From Mytilus californianus (lineage: Eukaryota > Mollusca > Bivalvia > Mytilida > Mytilidae), in NCBI RefSeq assembly GCF_021869535.1, contig NW_026262581.1, positions 121,176,771-121,240,770 on the forward strand: DNA of 64,000 bases, given 5' to 3'. The notes under the pieces are model-generated. The model ran no database searches. It had not been told where the DNA came from and was given only the letters and a program-made list of their open reading frames with translations. This document shows positions 59,570 through 64,000 of this stretch, piece by piece. A program made the translations under genes and the position numbers. The first letter of the stretch is position 1, and each line of letters opens with the position of its first letter.

Positions 59570-60510
59570 TGTTCAAAAATGTGGAGTTCTACCTATTGTT
59601 CATATAAATTAAAACTGTAAGACGACTTCTTATAGGAGTTATTGCACTTAAATGACGAATTTTACCATTTTTAAAATTGTTTGCCTGTCATCTCGAAAAT
59701 CATAATAGATAGATGGAAACTTTTAAAAAACAAAAATGATCAGCAAGACAAGATCTTCAAATAAGACAAACATAACCAACATCGTCAGACGACTCCTTGT
59801 TAGATTTATTGCTCTTTAATGACGATTTTTACCCAATTTTTTTGCGTTTTTGCCTAATATCTTAAAAATATGATAAATAGAAAGAATCTTTTAAAAGCAA
59901 AAATGACCAGCACGACAGAAACTACAAATAAGTCAAAACATAGCCGAAATCTTTAGTTGACTGCTTATTAGTGTTATTGCCCTTTAATAACGATTTTTAC
60001 CAATGTTTTTCGTATGTGCCTTATATCTAAAAACTATTACAGATAGAAACTTTACAAACAAAAATTATCAAGACAAGATTTACAAATAAGTCAACATAAC
60101 CGAAATCGTTAGTCGACTCCTTTTTGAAATTATTGCCCTTTAATGACGATTTCCCAATTTTTTCCCATTTTTTGCCATAGATAGAAACTTTAAAAAGCAC
60201 AAATTATCAGCAAAACAAGATCTACAAATGTGCCATAATGGCCGAAATCTTTAGTCAACTTTTTATTTGAGTTATTGCCCTCAAATGATAATTTTTAACA
60301 TTTTTATGCATTTTGTGCCTATTATCTTGAAACTAAAAAAGATAAATAGAAACTTTAAAAAGGAAAAATTATCAACAGGATAAGATCTACAAACATGAAA
60401 TTGTCAGTGAACTCTTAATAGAGTTATTCCCCTTTTATGATGATTTTTTACTAAAAGGTTATGAAGATGTAGGTGAGCGACACATGCTCTTTAAAGCCTC
60501 TAGTTTGTTC
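59570..60510. repeat. ~160-bp tandem repeat array (pearl/HINE-like), copy 4
   Basis: About six monomers with a period of 157-168 bp ('acgattttt' at 59822, 59990 and 60147). It ends 'gtgagcgacacatgctcttt' and 'aaagcctctag'. The most regular of the four arrays. Confidence 0.8.
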
Positions 60511-60899
60511 ATTGTTGTTTCGTAAAGGTTAGATGTATAATCATTATATAAGGGTTTTTTATAATCAGTATAATGATAGTAATGATATTTTTTAGATTTA
60601 TTTATCATTTTTTAAAATTAATCATTGATTTACATTCATTGGTTAATTTTTATGAATTTTATCTTAATATATAGTCTTCAATTTTTTATTTTGCTATTTA
60701 CTTATAGTTCAACATTAAGGATAGCGGTTAGGACATCCTATGTAAGATAATCATAAGAGAACCTTATTTTGTCGGGAACTTGATGACGTATAGCGTTTGA
60801 CGTCTTTAGCCGAACAGTTTTATCTTTTTACTTTATTCAATTCCTGTGTGCAGGTTCATATTCTGGACGCCAGTCTTTGCTCATTTTAATTGGTAATAC

Positions 60900-61310
60900 G
60901 GATAAAAAAAATGAAACTCAGAAATGGAAAAATACTAAATACCAAACTCGTTCAAAGGGTATCTACACGTCTCAATCTTCAAAATTGCTTATCTAAAAAT
61001 ACTACAATCGCTAACATTTTTAATAATAAAAATCGTGGTTACCCTTCTATCGATAAGTGTCATGGCAAAAAATGACTTACATGTCTTCGTCTTTACATCA
61101 ACAATACGGTAAGGTCCACGTTTAATGGTCGCAATTTTCCTTAAATTTTGAAACTGATATAAATTGAAAAACTAACAGTATTATCTATTTACTCACATGA
61201 AATAAACCGGGATGCGGTATTCAGTATGTAGATGAAACAGGATCATATTTATCTAAACGCACGCAAGAACACCTTTATCGTTTTAGAAGACCCCATAAAT
61301 TTAAAAGTAA
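60900..61310 (+). pseudogene. Penelope-like linker and GIY-YIG fragment
   Basis: Reads STRLNLQNCLSKNTTIANIF, YPSIDKCHGKK, a stop, then LTCLRLYINNTVRSTFNGRN, and, after a break, NKPGCGIQYVDETGSYLSKR followed by TQEHLYRFRRPHKF. The C...CLxC linker and the CGxQYVxETxxxLxxRxxEH motif are those of Penelope-like GIY-YIG endonucleases. It is directly fused at 61310 to the retroelement tail. Confidence 0.7.
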
Positions 61311-61605
61311 CATGTTTAGCCCTGCTGCATTTTTGCGCCTGTCCTGAGTCGGGAGCCTCTGGTCTTTGTTGGTCTTGTGTGTTTTTTAGTTTTGGTTCAT
61401 TTGTGTGTTTCGGAGTTTGGTGTGACGTCCGTTTTCGCTGAGCTGGTGCACATTTCTGTTTGGGGCCAGCTGGGGCCCGCCTCCGGGTGCCGGATTTTCT
61501 CGCCGTGTTGGAGCCCCATTGGTGGCCTTGGGCTGTTTTCTGCTCTTTGGTCGGTTTGTTGTCTTTTTGACACATTACCCATTTTCATTCTCAATTTTAT
61601 TTCAT
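61310..61605 (+). mobile_element. 5'-truncated retroelement tail
   Basis: Runs from 'acatgtttagccctgctgca' through 'cccgcctccgggtgccggat' to 'ccattttcattctcaatttt'. Open frames on both strands here (61249-61658) recur in other tail copies and are not genes. Confidence 0.85.
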
Positions 61606-62344
61606 GTGCATGCTTAGACTCTAAGTCCATCCTAAATCATGTCCTAAGATATGTCTAGAACACCTTCGATAAACAGGCCGTAGGGCTCTGCGTTTTTTAT
61701 ACCCAGATTTTCATGGTCATTCATTTGTGGTCCATATTTTTGAACATTCTATTATGTAACATATTTAATCATTCTGTACCCAATAAAGAGTTATAAATCA
61801 TACATTGTAAAATGTACTTACAAATACAAACAGATTTATACTACCAACCTTAACGGCTGATAAATGTACAGCTTTCTAAGAAAATTAAAATAAAACAAAT
61901 ATATATAAGTATATTTATTTGTGGTTGCTTAACGTCCAGTGGCAAATATTTCATGTAAAATCAAGACGGGAACAAATAAACAATCAATGTCATGAAAATA
62001 ACTGAAACCATTAGTTGGGTTTTGTGCGAGTTATTGGTTACAAATTATGATTTTCGCAAATTTTGAGATATTAGAATTAAAGAAGCATGTAAAGAGAAAG
62101 AAAAAAAATGTGATAACAACAGCAACTGTAGCCTTTGAAAAACAAAGTTTCTGGTGGTAATTTAGGTATATCATGGTCTGTTGCATCTTTTTAGTTTTCT
62201 GTATATTTGACAAAACCTTGGACTTAACAGAAGTTCAGTTAAAAAAAATGAGGGTTTATTGTTGCTCTATTTAAAAAAAAAATAATAATATGAATGATTG
62301 ATTGTTGTTTGCTTAACCGTCAAGTGGCAAATATTTCATTGATA

Positions 62345-62935
62345 TATAAAATTGAGAATGGAAATGGGGAATATGTCAAAGAGACAACAACCCGACCAAA
62401 GAGCAGACAACAACCGAATGCCACAAATTTTCGCACCGGGAGGTGGTCCTTAGCCGGCCCCTAAATAAAATTGTGTACTAGTTCAGTGAAAATGGACGTC
62501 ACACTAAACTCCAAAACATATAAATGAACTAAAATTAAAAAAAACATACAAGACTAACAAAGGTCAGAGGCTCCTGACTTGGGACAGGCGCAAAAATGCG
62601 GCGGGGTTAAACATGTTTTGTGAGATCTCAACCATCCCCCTATACCTCTAGCCAATGTAGAATAAAGAAACACATAGCAATACGCACAGTAAAACTCAGT
62701 TTAAAAGAAGTCCGAGTCCGATGTCAGAAAAGGTAACAAAAGAAACTAAGCAAAATGACAATGATACATAAATTAACAAAGGACTACCAGCAGTTACTGA
62801 TATGCCAGCTCCAGACCTCAATTAAACTGATTGAAAGATTACGTCTTCATCATATGAAAATAAAGTACAATCCCTCCCGTTAGGGGTTAAGTATCATACC
62901 ATCATAAAATATATGAGAAAAACAGTATACCCCTT
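62345..62935 (-). mobile_element. Retroelement tail copy
   Basis: Reverse complement of the tail, from 'aaaattgagaatggaaatgg' to about 'accatcataaaatatatgag'. It carries a deletion in the 'gccgaaggccaccaatgggt' part. Confidence 0.85.
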
Positions 62936-63177
62936 TTAATTTAACATTAGCCCTTTAGCTGCATCATGAATATGGTTTGAAAAATGTTATTGAAAGTTTA
63001 AATTCAGATGGCTTTTGCGGGGGTGAGAAAATTTCTGACAAGTTCAGCAAATCATGAAACCATAAACACCCTCAATATAATAGCTTTCATTACCACATTT
63101 ACTGTTAAATTCAACCCACATGGATTTGCAGGTTTGCAGGTTTCAAAGTTGTTTGTTTAAAATAGAATCGCTTTCCT

Positions 63178-63900
63178 TAAAATTGAGAATGGAAATGGGG
63201 AATGTGTCAAAGAGACAACAACCCGACCATAGAGCAGACAACAGCCGAAGGCCACCAATGGGTCTTCAATGCAGCGAGAAACTCCCGCACCCGGAGGCGT
63301 CCTTCAGCTGGCCCCTAAACAAATATGTATACTAGTTCAGTGATAATGGACGTCATACTAAACTCCAAATTGTACACAAGAAACTAAAATTAAAAATGAT
63401 ACAAGACTAACAAAGGCCAGAGGCTCCTGACTTGGGACAGGCGCAAAAATGCGGCGGGGTTAAACATGTTTTTTGAGATCTCAACCCTCCCCCTATACCT
63501 CTAGCCAATGTAAAAAAAAACAAACGTACAACAGTACGCACAATAAAACTCAGTTCAAGAGAAGTCCGAGTCCGATGTCAGAATAGGAAACAAAAGAAAA
63601 TAAACAAAATGACAATAATACATAAATAACAACAGACTACTAGCAGTTACTGACATGCCAGCTCCAGACCTCAATTAAACTGATTGAAAGATTATGTCTT
63701 CATCATATGAATATCAGGCACAATCCCTCCTGTTAGGGGTTTAGTATTATACCATCATAAAATATATGAGAAGAACATAACCCGTGTCATGCCAACAACT
63801 GGTTTTAGAATAAATATGTTTAATTCCGATGCAAAGACCCTATAAGTGAATCAATATTAAAGCCAAAATATGCAATCTTTAATGACTTACCTTTATGAAA
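63178..63900 (-). mobile_element. Retroelement tail copy, longest
   Basis: From 'aaaattgagaatggaaatgg' through 'accatcataaaatatatgag' to 'catgccaacaactggtttta' and 'gaataaatatgttt'. This extends into the region just 3' of the reverse transcriptase frame in the 27540-28845 copy; the coding part itself is absent. The junction with the next sequence, near 63850-63900, is not sharp. Confidence 0.8.
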
Positions 63901-64000
63901 TTGAAATAATGGAATAAATTAACCTTAAATGTAAAAAAAGACAATGGAAATAGGTGTTACTATAATGAAATAGACACTGTTTCTCTGATGATATTAACGG

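Noticed and set aside
61249-61658. 93-108 codon frames on both strands
   Set aside because: They lie in the retroelement tail and recur, broken, in the other tail copies.
1-64000. CRISPR array, operons or bacterial genes
   Set aside because: The tandem repeats have no unique spacers, and introns and retroelements show the DNA is animal nuclear sequence.

Overview
The window looks like AT-rich, repeat-crowded nuclear DNA from a bivalve mollusc, most likely a mytilid mussel. This is inferred from the kinds of dispersed repeats, the intron-rich gene and the protein family; no search could be run. Nothing bacterial or viral is seen, and most open frames of 60-100 codons are noise or worn transposable-element (TE) remnants.

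One protein gene dominates. On the + strand, 18 exons with mutually compatible splice phases run from 16047 to 57300, plus a weaker signal-peptide exon at 14691. The model encodes about 2000 residues: signal peptide, somatomedin-B-like cysteine cluster, D8C (uromodulin-type) module, VWDE-specific linker, von Willebrand factor D domain (NDPH, CHCG and GLCG motifs), two polybasic furin-type sites, one EGF module, a roughly 840-residue Thr/Ser-rich mucin-like stalk with 18-residue TTEQ repeats, one transmembrane helix and a 71-residue cytoplasmic tail. It belongs to the 'von Willebrand factor D and EGF domain-containing' (VWDE-like) family. The copy is broken as given: an in-frame TAA in exon 13 (42092-42094) and two frameshifts in the mucin exon (an 8-bp duplication at 49629-49644 and an apparent lost A in the A-run 49836-49841). 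It is therefore a null allele, a recent pseudogene or a locus with sequence errors. Intron 10 appears to use a GC donor.

Left flank (1-14690): ~160-bp tandem arrays; a 5.1-kb TIR element with TTA target duplication (3291-8428) holding a hAT element (4321-5720), an inverted-repeat MITE and a ~195-bp satellite; a dead LINE (9246-10560, - strand); a Penelope-like GIY-YIG remnant; a 1.5-kb TIR element with CGATGG-type subterminal repeats; and a tRNA-derived SINE head.

The most interesting non-coding signal is a set of predicted hammerhead ribozymes in at least three sequence families (408, 1167, 10969, 11211, 18668, 25793, plus a dead copy at 19972). Two look complete (10969-11012 and 18668-18711). 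They lie in dispersed repeats, and two sit beside Penelope-like coding sequence, as expected for Penelope-like elements and retrozymes.

Introns are full of TEs: reverse-transcriptase copies with a shared 3' tail (27540-28845, 42845-43115, 51370-52660), tail-only copies (40180-40240, 46838-47104, and 61310-61605, 62345-62935, 63178-63900 downstream), a 4.3-kb TIR element with CTG duplication inside another repeat (37585-41892), a 23-bp minisatellite (30861-31160), a near-identical ~460-bp repeat pair (32215 and 50755), and nested LINE ends (54460-55793). The right flank (57301-64000) holds a 3' UTR, a LINE fragment, another ~160-bp array, a Penelope-like fragment and retroelement tails. No second host gene was found.
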